NCBI GenBank assembly: GCA_021776685.1 | Contig: JAJFFJ010000017.1 | Span: forward strand, 62,001-126,000 | Length of the DNA: 64,000 nt | Source of the DNA: Alphaproteobacteria bacterium | GTDB taxonomy: Bacteria > Pseudomonadota > Alphaproteobacteria > Bin65 | Direction: 5' to 3' | In this document: in pieces, positions 23,086 to 31,867 of the stretch | Layout of the letters: every line of letters starts with the position of its first letter | How positions within the stretch are numbered: the first letter of the stretch is position 1 | Notes under the pieces: model-generated | What the model saw: the letters and a program-made list of their open reading frames with translations, nothing else | What the model was told of the DNA's origin: nothing | The model's database searches: none | Program-made: the position numbers and the translations under genes

Positions 23086-24420
23086 GTGCCGCCCACCGTG
23101 ACCCCGCTCACCGCCCCTCCCAGTGGCCCGCTCACCGGCCGTTTGCGCGTGCCGGGTGATAAATCCATCTCCCATCGCGCGCTGATGTTGGGCGCCATCT
23201 CGACCGGCAAGACCGAGATCCACGGCCTGTTGGAAGGCGAGGATGTGATCGCGACCGGACGTGCGTTGACGATGCTGGGTGCAGACATCTCCCGCTCGGG
23301 TGCTGTCTGGCGGGTGCGCGGCGCCGGTGTTGGCGGGCTGGCTGCGCCTGAACAGGTTCTCGATATGGGCAACTCCGGCACCGCAGCGCGGCTGTTGATG
23401 GGTGTGCTCGCCAGCCACAATTTCTCCAGCGTGATCACCGGCGATGCGTCTTTGAACCGCCGGCCCATGGGCCGGGTGATGACGCCGCTCCGCCAGATGG
23501 GCGCGGATTTCGACGCGCGCGACGGCGACCGTCTGCCTTTGACCGTGCGCGGCGCACCACTGCCGGTTCCGATCGACTACCGCCTGCCTGTCGCCTCCGC
23601 CCAGGTAAAATCCGCGATCCTGCTGGCAGGACTCAATACCGCCGGGCAGACGACGGTGACGGAACCGTCACCCACCCGCGACCACACCGAGCGCATGCTG
23701 CGCCATTTCGGGGCCGATGTGGCGGTGGCGGATGATGCGGACGGCCGGCACGTGACCGTGACCGGCTATCCGGAGTTGACCGGCCAACAGGTGCAGGTGC
23801 CGTCTGACCCGTCCTCCGCGGCTTTTCCACTGGTGGCAGCGTTGCTTGTTCCCGGTTCTGAAGTCACGGTCACGGGCGTCGGCCTCAATCCTCTGCGTGC
23901 GGGCCTCTACGACGCGCTGAGGGAGATGGGCGCCGACCTGAGCATCGAAAACCAGCGCGACGTCGCGGGCGAACCGATCGCGGATATCACGGCGAAGGCC
24001 GGCAACCTGCAGGGTGTTACGGCCCAAGCGGTCCGCGCACCGGCGATGATCGACGAATACCCGATCCTGGCCGTGGCCGCCGCCTGCGCCCTTGGGGAAA
24101 CCCGCTTCGAGGGGGTCGGCGAACTGCGGGTCAAAGAAAGCGATCGCCTGGCGGCCGTTGAGGCGGGATTGCGTCTTTGCGGTGTCGAGACCGACTCGGG
24201 CGAAGATTGGCTGACGATCCAGGGTTGCGCAGGGCCACCGCCGGGGCCAGCCCCTGGCGCCGCCGTCGCCACACATATGGACCACCGCATCGCCATGAGC
24301 TTTCTGATCCTGGGCATGGCGGCCCGGCAGCCAGTAACCATCGACGACAGCGCAATGATCGACACCAGCTTTCCCGGCTTCGCGGCGCAGATGGCAGAAA
24401 TTGGCGCAGGGTTGACCTAA
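23086..24420 (+). CDS. aroA: 3-phosphoshikimate 1-carboxyvinyltransferase (EPSP synthase)
   Basis: A 444-residue enzyme of the shikimate pathway that joins phosphoenolpyruvate to shikimate-3-phosphate. Landmarks: LRVPGDKSISHRALMLGAI at residue 20, LDMGNSGTAARLLMGVLA (glyphosate/PEP loop, with GNSGTAAR and no Gly-to-Ala insensitivity hallmark in the classical position), VKSAILLAGLNTAGQTTV, and the C-terminal DHRIAMSFLILG. The start is either GTG 23086 or GTG 23098; both lack a strong ribosome binding site. First gene of the aroA-cmk-rpsA-ihfB array. Confidence 0.95.
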   Translation: MPPTVTPLTAPPSGPLTGRLRVPGDKSISHRALMLGAISTGKTEIHGLLEGEDVIATGRALTMLGADISRSGAVWRVRGAGVGGLAAPEQVLDMGNSGTAARLLMGVLASHNFSSVITGDASLNRRPMGRVMTPLRQMGADFDARDGDRLPLTVRGAPLPVPIDYRLPVASAQVKSAILLAGLNTAGQTTVTEPSPTRDHTERMLRHFGADVAVADDADGRHVTVTGYPELTGQQVQVPSDPSSAAFPLVAALLVPGSEVTVTGVGLNPLRAGLYDALREMGADLSIENQRDVAGEPIADITAKAGNLQGVTAQAVRAPAMIDEYPILAVAAACALGETRFEGVGELRVKESDRLAAVEAGLRLCGVETDSGEDWLTIQGCAGPPPGPAPGAAVATHMDHRIAMSFLILGMAARQPVTIDDSAMIDTSFPGFAAQMAEIGAGLT

Positions 24421-24519
24421 TCCCGGGCGCGACCCCCGGAGCTTCGCCAGGCATCATATGGGTGTGGCATAGGGGCGCGGCCAACTATCACCGGCCGAGC
24501 GGGCCTTTGGGAGACGTGC

Positions 24520-25164
24520 ATGATTATCGCCATCGACGGCGCAGCCGGCACCGGCAAGGGCACGCTAGCCAAGCGGCTGGCAGGGCATCTGGGGATGGCT
24601 CATCTGGACACCGGTGCGCTGTATCGGGCCGTCGGTCTTACCGTCTTGCAGGCTGGCGGCGACCCGTCGGACGCGGCGTCGGCCACCAAAATTGCCCAAA
24701 ATCTGGACGTTTCGGTGCTGGAATCACCGGAACTGCGCAGTGAGACCACCGGTGCTGCCGCCTCGAAGGTCGCGGCAATTCCTGCGGTTCGCGAAGCGCT
24801 GTTTGATTTTCAACGCCGCTTCGCTACCCAACCACCGGGCGGCGCTGCCGGTGCGGTCCTGGACGGTCGTGACGTGGGCACAGTGATCTGCCCGGATGCC
24901 AATGCCAAATTTTACCTGGACGCCAGCCTGGATGAGCGTGTGGGCCGCCGGGTGAAAGAGTTGCGGGAACGCGGTCTTCCGGCTATATCCTCCGCCGTCC
25001 GGCAGGAAATGCAGGACAGAGACGCACGCGATGCGTCCCGCGCCATTGCGCCGTTAAAGCCCGCAGATGACGCCTTCATCCTGGACACCACAGGTCTGGA
25101 TGCAGACGCCGTATTTGAGCGGGCGCTGGGCCGGCTCCGAGAGCTGGCTCTGGTGAGCGGCTGA
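24520..25164 (+). CDS. cmk: cytidylate kinase
   Basis: A 214-residue P-loop kinase that phosphorylates CMP and dCMP to the diphosphates. The nucleotide-binding loop is IAIDGAAGTGKGTLAKRLA (residues about 3-21), followed by HLDTGALYRAVGL for CMP recognition and LDGRDVGTVICPDANAKFYLDA. GGGAG stands 8 bases before the ATG at 24520. Between aroA and rpsA as in most alphaproteobacteria. Confidence 0.95.
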   Translation: MIIAIDGAAGTGKGTLAKRLAGHLGMAHLDTGALYRAVGLTVLQAGGDPSDAASATKIAQNLDVSVLESPELRSETTGAAASKVAAIPAVREALFDFQRRFATQPPGGAAGAVLDGRDVGTVICPDANAKFYLDASLDERVGRRVKELRERGLPAISSAVRQEMQDRDARDASRAIAPLKPADDAFILDTTGLDADAVFERALGRLRELALVSG

Positions 25165-25354
25165 GGGGTGTGGAGTGGGAGCAGGCTGCTGTTAGGCAGC
25201 TGCGCCCGAATAGCCAGAAATGCACAAGCGCCTGCCTTCGGCCCGGCCGTTGTGACCCCACCTGAGCCTTTGCTGGCAGGGTGCCGATGGTTCCAATGGA
25301 TGCGATCCGCGGGGGGCAGGCCAAGCGTTTCCGGCGCGAAAGGAAGTAGACCGA
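25165..25354 (+). promoter_or_regulatory. rpsA leader region
   Basis: A 190-base gap before rpsA. It holds a hairpin GCTGC-TGTTAG-GCAGC around 25184-25199, and AAGGAAG (25339-25345) as ribosome binding site. S1 genes are often autoregulated through their leader; I cannot identify the known leader structure here. Confidence 0.35.
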
Positions 25355-27355
25355 ATGAGTAGCGATATTGAAACGGCAGAAGTAATGGATTCAGGCGAGG
25401 ATTTCGCCGCGCTCCTCGAGGAAAGCCTCGGTGAGATGGAGCGCTTTGAGGGACGGGTAATCGCCGGCAGGGTGATTGCCGTCGACAAGGATACGGTGGT
25501 TGTGGACGTTGGCCTTAAGGCCGAAGGCCGCATCCCGATGAAAGAATTTGGCGCTGACGGCGAATTGGAGATCAAGACCGGCGACACGGTCGATGTCTTT
25601 GTCGAGCGCATGGAAAATGTGAACGGCGAAGCCGTTCTGTCCCGCGACCGGGCTCGCCGCGAAGAGGCGTGGGAGGTGCTGGAAGGCGCTTTCAACGACA
25701 GCCAGCGCGTCACCGGCCGCATCTTCGGCAAGGTCAAGGGCGGCTTCACGGTGGATCTGAACGGCGCCGTGGCGTTCCTGCCCGGCTCCCAGGTGGATAT
25801 CCGCCCGGTGCGCGACGTGACCCCGCTGATGAACACGCCGCAGCCCTTCCAGATCCTCAAGATGGACCGCCAGCGAGGCAACATCGTCGTCTCGCGCCGT
25901 GCGGTGCTTGAGGAAACCCGCGAGGAAGCCCGCGCCGAGCTGGTGCAGAACCTCAAAGAAGGTCAGGTGCTGCAGGGCGTGGTCAAGAATATCACCGACT
26001 ATGGCGCCTTCGTGGATCTGGGCGGCATCGATGGCCTGCTGCACGTGACCGACATCTCGTGGAAGCGCGTCAATCACCCGACCGAGGCCCTGCAGATCGG
26101 CCAGACTGTCGATGTTCAGGTGATCCGCTTCAATCCGGAAACCCAGCGCATCAGCCTCGGCATGAAGCAGTTGGAAGCCGATCCCTGGGAAGGCGTCGAC
26201 GCCAAATACCCGATCGGCATGCGGGTTACCGGCCGTGTCACCAATATTACCGACTATGGCGCCTTCGTGGAACTGGAGGCCGGTATCGAAGGCCTGGTGC
26301 ACGTCTCCGAAATGTCCTGGACCAAAAAGAACGTCCACCCTGGCAAGATCGTTTCGACCAGCCAGGAAGTGGATGTCATGGTCCTCGATGTGGACAGCCA
26401 GCGCCGCCGGATCAGCTTGGGCCTCAAGCAGACCATGGACAATCCGTGGGAAGCCTTCGCCGCACAGTATCCGTCCGGCACCGAGCTGGAAGGCGAGGTC
26501 AAGAATATCACCGAATTCGGCCTGTTTGTCGGCCTGCCCGGCGATATCGACGGCATGGTGCACCTTTCTGACCTGTCCTGGGACAAGTCCGGCGACGAGG
26601 CAGTAGCCGATTTCGCCAAAGCTGACATGGTCAAGTTCAAGATCCTCGAAGTTGACGTGGAGAAAGAGCGCATCAGCCTCGGCATCAAACAGCTCGAAAG
26701 CGATCCCTTCGAGGCCGTCGCGGGTGAGCTTAAACGGGGCGTCATTGTCACCTGCACCATCACCGCAGTGACCGATGGTGGCCTTGAGGTGACCGTTTCC
26801 GACGGCGTCCCGGGCTTTATCCGCAAGGCGGAGCTGGCGCGGGAGCGGCAGGATCAACGGCCTGACCGTTTCGCAGTGGGCGAAAAGGTCGATGCCAAGA
26901 TCAGCAACATCGACAAGCACAGCCGCAAGCTGTCTCTGTCGATTAAGGGCCGTGAGGTGGAAGAAGACAAAAAAGCCATGGCACAGTATGGCTCGTCCGA
27001 TTCCGGTGCATCCCTGGGCGATATCCTGGGTGCAGCCCTGAACCAGGCGCAACCTGAAGATGGGTCCGACGACGGGGCAGGCGGCGAGGCGGTGGAGGCC
27101 GCGGAAGCGCCTGCGGCTGAAGAAGCGCCCACTGAAGAAGCCGCCGCCGAAGAAGCGCCAGCCGAAGAAGCTGCCGCGGAAGAGGCGCCGGCCGAAGAAG
27201 CTGTCGCAGAAGAAGCTGCCGCGGAAGAAGCGCCAGCGGAAGAAGCCGCAGCCGAAGAGGCTGTCGCCGAAGAAGCTGCTGCAGCCAAAGACGGCGATGA
27301 CGGCGAGTCTGGGGAGGCCGCCGACGAGAAGCCCAAAAAGGGCAAGAAAAAGTAA
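25355..27355 (+). CDS. rpsA: 30S ribosomal protein S1 with extended Glu/Ala repeat tail
   Basis: A 666-residue S1 protein, which brings mRNA to the 30S subunit. Six S1 (OB-fold) domains can be followed: about 33-100, 117-180, 200-270, 287-357, 374-443 and 460-532, with typical strands such as GVVKNITDYGAFVDLGGIDG, GRVTNITDYGAFVELEAG and GEVKNITEFGLFVGLPGD. After the usual end (SLGDILGAALNQA, about residue 560) there is an additional tail of about 95 residues made of EEAxA repeats, ending in lysines (KPKKGKKK). Typical alphaproteobacterial S1 proteins stop near 560-570 residues. AAGGAAG precedes the ATG. Neighbours cmk and ihfB are standard. Confidence 0.97.
   Translation: MSSDIETAEVMDSGEDFAALLEESLGEMERFEGRVIAGRVIAVDKDTVVVDVGLKAEGRIPMKEFGADGELEIKTGDTVDVFVERMENVNGEAVLSRDRARREEAWEVLEGAFNDSQRVTGRIFGKVKGGFTVDLNGAVAFLPGSQVDIRPVRDVTPLMNTPQPFQILKMDRQRGNIVVSRRAVLEETREEARAELVQNLKEGQVLQGVVKNITDYGAFVDLGGIDGLLHVTDISWKRVNHPTEALQIGQTVDVQVIRFNPETQRISLGMKQLEADPWEGVDAKYPIGMRVTGRVTNITDYGAFVELEAGIEGLVHVSEMSWTKKNVHPGKIVSTSQEVDVMVLDVDSQRRRISLGLKQTMDNPWEAFAAQYPSGTELEGEVKNITEFGLFVGLPGDIDGMVHLSDLSWDKSGDEAVADFAKADMVKFKILEVDVEKERISLGIKQLESDPFEAVAGELKRGVIVTCTITAVTDGGLEVTVSDGVPGFIRKAELARERQDQRPDRFAVGEKVDAKISNIDKHSRKLSLSIKGREVEEDKKAMAQYGSSDSGASLGDILGAALNQAQPEDGSDDGAGGEAVEAAEAPAAEEAPTEEAAAEEAPAEEAAAEEAPAEEAVAEEAAAEEAPAEEAAAEEAVAEEAAAAKDGDDGESGEAADEKPKKGKKK
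27102..27292 (+). repeat. tandem 15-bp coding repeats in rpsA tail
   Basis: About a dozen imperfect copies of a 15-base unit encoding Ala-Glu-Glu-Ala-x (variants with Pro, Ala, Val at x). Copies differ at synonymous positions, so the array is not freshly expanded, but units such as GAAGAAGCGCCAGC recur. Such arrays can change copy number by slippage, giving length variation of the S1 tail. Confidence 0.8.
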
Positions 27356-27370
27356 TCCGACCAATTGGTT

Positions 27371-27413
27371 GGCTTGACGCCGCCCGCCTCGATTGGCAGG
27401 CTAGCGTCAAGCC
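27371..27413. terminator. long inverted repeat between rpsA and ihfB
   Basis: GGCTTGACGC (27371-27380) and GCGTCAAGCC (27404-27413) are perfect 10-base arms, with an inner GCCT/AGGC pairing. It would make a strong stem 15 bases after the rpsA stop. No T-tract follows, so it may be a processing or stability element rather than a classical terminator. Confidence 0.45.
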
Positions 27414-27517
27414 GGCTCTGGCCGGAAAACACAAACGCGCGGCGGTCGGCTCAACGAAACCGATACTGTAACCGCCGTCGGGGAGGCAGGGAGGCCATAG
27501 GCCTCCGTGGCGAAGGC

Positions 27518-27811
27518 ATGACGAAGTCCGAACTCATTCGGCGGCTGTCCGATCGCTATCCGGAACTGGCGCAGCGGCGCATTTTCGACCGCATTGTTCA
27601 GGCCGTTTTCGAAGAGATTTCCCGTGCTCTTGAGCAGGGCGACCGTGTGGAACTTCGCGGGTTTGGCGCCTTTTCGGTCAAGCAGCGGGACCCGCGCATT
27701 GGCCGCAACCCCCGCACCGGCGATGCCGTGGCGGTAGCGTCAAAACGGGTTCCCTATTTCAAGACCGGTAAGTTGCTGCGCGAACGGCTTAACTCGAAAG
27801 CGGCGGATTGA
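27518..27811 (+). CDS. ihfB: integration host factor subunit beta
   Basis: A 97-residue HU/IHF-family DNA-bending protein. [19 protein letters not shown] at the start, [28 protein letters not shown] across the DNA-binding arm (the turn RNPRTG), and [15 protein letters not shown] near the end are standard IhfB features. The family start is ATG 27518; upstream in-frame codons are not conserved. IHF sharply bends DNA and helps sigma-54 promoters, replication and recombination. Follows rpsA as in most proteobacteria. Confidence 0.95.
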   Translation: MTKSELIRRLSDRYPELAQRRIFDRIVQAVFEEISRALEQGDRVELRGFGAFSVKQRDPRIGRNPRTGDAVAVASKRVPYFKTGKLLRERLNSKAAD

Positions 27812-27851
27812 GCCATCTGACCCGGCGCGCCGCCCTGGTCGCGGGTGAAGC

Positions 27852-28148
27852 ATGATCAGGTTATTTGTCTGGCTGATTGTTGTTGTGGTGGCGCTGGTGC
27901 TGGTGATTTTCGCCGCGACCAACCACCATTGGACGACTGTAGATTTCTGGCCCAGTGACGTGAGCTTGCGGATTCCCGCCATCGCGCTCCTGTTCGTGGG
28001 TCTGGCCGTGGGGTTTCTGGTGGGGTTGTTCGTGTCCTGGATCGCGGGTGGCGGCACGCGACGCGAAGCCCGCCGGCAGCGACGTGAAGTCAAGCGCCTG
28101 ACAGATCGGCTGGAAAAGCAGGCCGCCTCACCCCCTGCGCCCCGCTGA
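27852..28148 (+). CDS. LapA-domain (DUF1049) membrane protein
   Basis: A 98-residue inner-membrane protein with two helices: LFVWLIVVVVALVLVIFAA (residues 4-22) and IPAIALLFVGLAVGFLVGLFV (about 41-61, in parts), followed by a basic, helical cytoplasmic tail (REARRQRREVKRLTDRLEK). This is the DUF1049/LapA pattern linked in E. coli to lipopolysaccharide assembly control. 40 bases downstream of ihfB, the place where lapA also lies in enterobacteria, and probably co-transcribed with it. Confidence 0.87.
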   Translation: MIRLFVWLIVVVVALVLVIFAATNHHWTTVDFWPSDVSLRIPAIALLFVGLAVGFLVGLFVSWIAGGGTRREARRQRREVKRLTDRLEKQAASPPAPR

Positions 28149-28163
28149 GCCACGAGATAACCC

Positions 28164-29114
28164 ATGCTTCACATTAGTGCCGAGCAGATTCACGCCGGCC
28201 TCGACTATCCGGCGCTGATAGAGGCGCTGCGGGACATGTTCCGCGACGGCTGCGAAATGCCGGTGCGCCATCACCATCAGATTGAGGTGCCCGGGGCGCC
28301 GGACGCGACTCTCCTGTTGATGCCTGCCTGGCAGCCGGGTCGCGAGATTGGCGTCAAGGTCGTGTCTGTGTTCCCAGGAAACGGGGACAGAGACTTGCCA
28401 GCCATCATGGGCCAGTACCTGCTGCTGGACGGTGAGACAGGTGCCCCCCGGGCACTGCTGGATGGTCAGGCGTTGACGGTCCGGCGCACGGCGGCGGCCT
28501 CGGCCCTTGCCGCCGGCTATCTGGCGCGGCCCGATGCGGCGCGCCTGTTGATGGTCGGCACGGGCGCGCTTGCGCCCCATCTGATTCAGGCGCACGCCGC
28601 CGTCCGGCCAATTCGTGAGGTCGTGGTTTGGGGGCGGCGTTCCGACCGGGCGCAGGCAGTGGTCGACGGCCTCGACCTCCCACACATCGAGTTTTCCGTG
28701 GCAGATGACCTGGCCGCCGCCGTCGGCACTGCCGACGTGGTATCTTGCGCGACCATCTCGGTCGACCCGTTGATCCAGGGCGACTGGCTCCGCCCTGGCC
28801 AGCATCTGGACCTGGTCGGCGCTTTCCGCCCGGATATGCGCGAGTCCGATGATGTGGCCGTGACCCGCGCCCGGTTGTTTGTCGATACCCGCGCCGGTGC
28901 CCTCAAGGAAGGCGGCGATCTGGCGATACCGCTGTCGGCGGGTGTGATTTCCGAGACTGACGTGCTTGCCGACCTTTACGATCTCACCCGCGGCGATGCG
29001 GCCGGCCGGGTGACTGATGACGACATCACCCTCTTCAAGTCTGTGGGCGCGGCGCTGGAGGACCTGGCTGCGGCACAACTCGCCGTGGCGCGGTTGGACG
29101 GCGCAAAAAGTTAA
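28164..29114 (+). CDS. ornithine cyclodeaminase/mu-crystallin family protein
   Basis: A 316-residue NAD(P)-binding protein. The N-terminal half holds IGVKVVSVFPGNGDRDLPA and the substrate-domain strand GQYLLLDGETGAPRALLDG; ALTVRRTAAASALAAGYLA precedes the Rossmann loop LLMVGTGALAPHL (Gly-x-Gly at about residue 132). Members include ornithine cyclodeaminase, alanine dehydrogenase (archaeal) and imine reductases. The lack of close ornithine-pathway neighbours leaves the substrate open; a reductase of cyclic imines is possible. Confidence 0.87.
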   Translation: MLHISAEQIHAGLDYPALIEALRDMFRDGCEMPVRHHHQIEVPGAPDATLLLMPAWQPGREIGVKVVSVFPGNGDRDLPAIMGQYLLLDGETGAPRALLDGQALTVRRTAAASALAAGYLARPDAARLLMVGTGALAPHLIQAHAAVRPIREVVVWGRRSDRAQAVVDGLDLPHIEFSVADDLAAAVGTADVVSCATISVDPLIQGDWLRPGQHLDLVGAFRPDMRESDDVAVTRARLFVDTRAGALKEGGDLAIPLSAGVISETDVLADLYDLTRGDAAGRVTDDDITLFKSVGAALEDLAAAQLAVARLDGAKS

Positions 29115-29216
29115 TGGCGTGCCGATCGCTCAACCTTATCGCCATAATTCCGGCACCTTGAACCGGCAGGATAAATCTATGAGGATGCTGCAGCCCAACG
29201 CAGAAGGAATTGGCCC

Positions 29217-30149
29217 ATGAGCTGGCTCGACAACATCATGCGCCCGAAGATCCGCGGCCTCGGCTCACGCGAGGCGCCGGACAATCTTTGGGTCAAATGC
29301 GACAGCTGCGGCCAGATGATCTTCCATCGCGAGTTGGAGGCCAATCACAAGGTCTGTAACCATTGCGGCCATCACCTGCGCATCTCGGCGAATGAGCGAC
29401 TCACATTTCTGTTCGACGATGGCGAATTTACCGTGATCGAACAGCCAGAAACCGTGACCGACCCGCTGAAATTCCGGGACCGCAAGCGCTATTCCGACCG
29501 CCTGAAGGAAGCGCAGAGCAAAACCGGCACCGGCAAGAGCGACGCCATCATCGTCGCCCATGGCAAGATCGGCGGCCTGCCGGCAGTAATCGCGGTATTC
29601 GATTTTAAGTTTATGGGCGGTTCCATGGGCATCGCGGTGGGTGAGGCCTTTGTCTCGGCCGCGCGTCTGGCCACGCTGCAGGAGGCGCCGCTGATTGCGA
29701 TTCCAGCCTCGGGTGGCGCGCGCATGCAGGAGGGAATTCTCTCGCTGATGCAGATGCCGCGGACGGTCATCGCCGTGGAAGAGGTCAAGGAAGCCGGCCT
29801 GCCGGTGATCGTGCTGCTGACCGACCCGACGACCGGCGGCGTCTCCGCCTCGTTCGCCATGCTGGGGGATATTGCTATTGCGGAGCCTGGCGCGGTGATT
29901 GGGTTCGCCGGCAAGCGGGTGATCGAGGACACCATCCGCGAAAACCTCCCGGAAGGCTTCCAAAGCGCCGAATATCTGCTGGAGCATGGCATGGTCGATA
30001 TGGTCGTGCCACGGGGCGAGTTGCGCGACACGATCGCCCGGCTGATCCGCCATTTAATCCGGCCCAAGGCGACTGCCGAGGTGGTCGCCTTGCCGCGCAC
30101 CCGGGAAGCCCTGCCGGACGCGTCCAGCGCCGCGCCTGCGGATGGATGA
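29217..30149 (+). CDS. accD: acetyl-CoA carboxylase carboxyltransferase subunit beta
   Basis: A 310-residue subunit of acetyl-CoA carboxylase, which makes malonyl-CoA for fatty acid synthesis. The N-terminal zinc ribbon is formed by CDSCG and CNHCG (residues about 28-54). The carboxyltransferase core contains GGSMGIAVGEAFVSAARLA and PASGGARMQEGILSLMQMPR, the oxyanion-hole glycines. AAGGA precedes the ATG at 29217. It overlaps folC by 8 bases, as in many alphaproteobacteria. Confidence 0.96.
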   Translation: MSWLDNIMRPKIRGLGSREAPDNLWVKCDSCGQMIFHRELEANHKVCNHCGHHLRISANERLTFLFDDGEFTVIEQPETVTDPLKFRDRKRYSDRLKEAQSKTGTGKSDAIIVAHGKIGGLPAVIAVFDFKFMGGSMGIAVGEAFVSAARLATLQEAPLIAIPASGGARMQEGILSLMQMPRTVIAVEEVKEAGLPVIVLLTDPTTGGVSASFAMLGDIAIAEPGAVIGFAGKRVIEDTIRENLPEGFQSAEYLLEHGMVDMVVPRGELRDTIARLIRHLIRPKATAEVVALPRTREALPDASSAAPADG

Positions 30150-31473
30150 TCTTTCCCGGCCGGAACCTTCCGGCCTGAGTGCAGAAATCGACGCGCGTCT
30201 GGCGCACCTCCAGAAACTTCACCCGCGGGTAATCGACCTGTCCCTTGGCAGGATTGAACGCCTGCTGCAGGCCCTGGGCCGCCCACAGGACCGACTGCCG
30301 CCGGTGATCCACCTTGCCGGCACCAATGGCAAGGGCTCGACCCTGGCCTTCCTGAACGCTTGTCTGGCGGCGTCGGGCAAGCGGGTGCACACATACACCT
30401 CCCCGCATCTAATACGCTTCAACGAGCGGATCGGCCTTGCGGGCGCGCCAGTCACGGATGCCCTGTTGCTGGATTTGATTGATCGCGTCGAGGCCGCGAA
30501 CCAGGGACAGGAAATCACCTGGTTCGAGATCACCACGGCCATCGCCTATCTTGCCTATGCGGAAAAACCCGCGGACTGGCTGCTTCTGGAGACCGGTCTT
30601 GGTGGCCGGCTGGACGCGACCAATGTCGTCGATAAGCCCGCACTTTCGGTGATAACGCCCGTTTCCATCGACCATCAGGGATATCTGGGCGATACGCTCG
30701 CGCAGATTGCCGGGGAGAAAGCTGGTATCTTCAAGCCAGACGTCCCGGCGGTCATCGCGCCGCAATCGACGGTGGCTTGGAGAGTGCTGGAAGACGCTGC
30801 AACGGCCACTGGATCGCCGCTGTTCGCGGCTCCCGCTCAATGGCGGGTCGAGACACGGCGGGACGGGTTCGCCTACCGGGGCCGCCGCTGGTCGTTTGAT
30901 TTGCCCACCCCGGCCCTCTCTGGTCTGCATCAGTCAATCAACGCCGCAACCGCGATTGCCTGCCTCGACCTGCTTGACCTGCCAGATGTTGGGGAAGCTG
31001 AGATCGTGGCGGGTATTGGCAAGGCCACATGGCCGGGGCGGCTGCAGCCGTTGGCAGGTATTGGAGGCCAGGCGCCCGGCTGGCAGGTCTGGGTGGATGG
31101 CGGCCACAATCGTGCCGCGGCTGAGGCGTTGGCCGCATGGGTGCAGCATCAGCATGGGCCGGTCTGGCTGGCAGCCGCGTTGCTGGACAATCGCGATCTG
31201 CCGGACTTCCTCGCGCCTTTTGCCGGGCGTGTTCAGGGCGTTATTGGTCTGGCCGGGCCGGGAGACCACGACTGGCACGTGCCGGATAGGGTGGCAGCCG
31301 TGGCCACTGACCTTGGCATGCAAGGCCACAGCGCCGGGTCAGTCGAACAGGCTTTGGCTCTGGCCGGGCAGCAATCAGCTACGGGCACCCTGCTGGTGAC
31401 CGGCTCACTCTATCTGGTCGGAGATATACTGGGCCGGTACGGGGACCAGATCGTAACAGCGCCTAGCCGTTGA
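30142..31473 (+). CDS. folC: bifunctional folylpolyglutamate/dihydrofolate synthase
   Basis: A 443-residue ATP-dependent ligase that adds glutamate to dihydropteroate and then to folates. The P-loop is [17 protein letters not shown] (about residues 56-72), followed by [18 protein letters not shown] and the second loop [42 protein letters not shown] includes the magnesium-binding region. It is coupled to accD by an 8-base overlap and its last 11 bases overlap the convergent trxA gene. Confidence 0.95.
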   Translation: MDDLSRPEPSGLSAEIDARLAHLQKLHPRVIDLSLGRIERLLQALGRPQDRLPPVIHLAGTNGKGSTLAFLNACLAASGKRVHTYTSPHLIRFNERIGLAGAPVTDALLLDLIDRVEAANQGQEITWFEITTAIAYLAYAEKPADWLLLETGLGGRLDATNVVDKPALSVITPVSIDHQGYLGDTLAQIAGEKAGIFKPDVPAVIAPQSTVAWRVLEDAATATGSPLFAAPAQWRVETRRDGFAYRGRRWSFDLPTPALSGLHQSINAATAIACLDLLDLPDVGEAEIVAGIGKATWPGRLQPLAGIGGQAPGWQVWVDGGHNRAAAEALAAWVQHQHGPVWLAAALLDNRDLPDFLAPFAGRVQGVIGLAGPGDHDWHVPDRVAAVATDLGMQGHSAGSVEQALALAGQQSATGTLLVTGSLYLVGDILGRYGDQIVTAPSR

Positions 31474-31789
31474 CCTCGCCCTCGACCCATTCATAAAGCT
31501 TGCTTTTCGGCAGGCTGCCAACCTTCGTCGAGGCGGGCTGGCCATCCTTGAACAGGATCAGGGTGGGGATGCCGCGGACGTTGTATTTCTGCGGCGTAAG
31601 CGGGTTTTCGTCGATATTCACTTTGGCGACGGTGACCTTGTCGCCCAGATCAGCGGCCAAATCATCAAGCGCCGGCGCGATCTGTTTGCAGGGTCCGCAC
31701 CACTCCGCCCAAAAGTCCACGATGACCGGCTTGTCCGCATTCAGAACGTCAGTCTCAAACGAGTCGTCGGTAACTTTGGTCGTGCTCAT
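31463..31789 (-). CDS. trxA: thioredoxin
   Basis: A 108-residue thioredoxin. The redox centre is [19 protein letters not shown] with the classic Trp-Cys-Gly-Pro-Cys, and the cis-proline lies in [15 protein letters not shown]. It reduces cytoplasmic disulfides and serves ribonucleotide reductase. The ATG at 31789 gives the usual length. It follows addA after 78 bases, a conserved alphaproteobacterial order, and converges on folC. Confidence 0.96.
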   Translation of the reverse strand: MSTTKVTDDSFETDVLNADKPVIVDFWAEWCGPCKQIAPALDDLAADLGDKVTVAKVNIDENPLTPQKYNVRGIPTLILFKDGQPASTKVGSLPKSKLYEWVEGEVNG

Positions 31790-31867
31790 CACACCCTCGC
31801 TAACTTTGCTATGCTGCGGGAGGCGCCGAATTCTCGAAATCGTGCACCATCCGCGAACCAACGGAAT

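Noticed and set aside
25391-27364. 657-codon open frame antisense to rpsA
   Set aside because: Mirror of strongly biased GC-rich codons of rpsA; the product is low-complexity without any family features.
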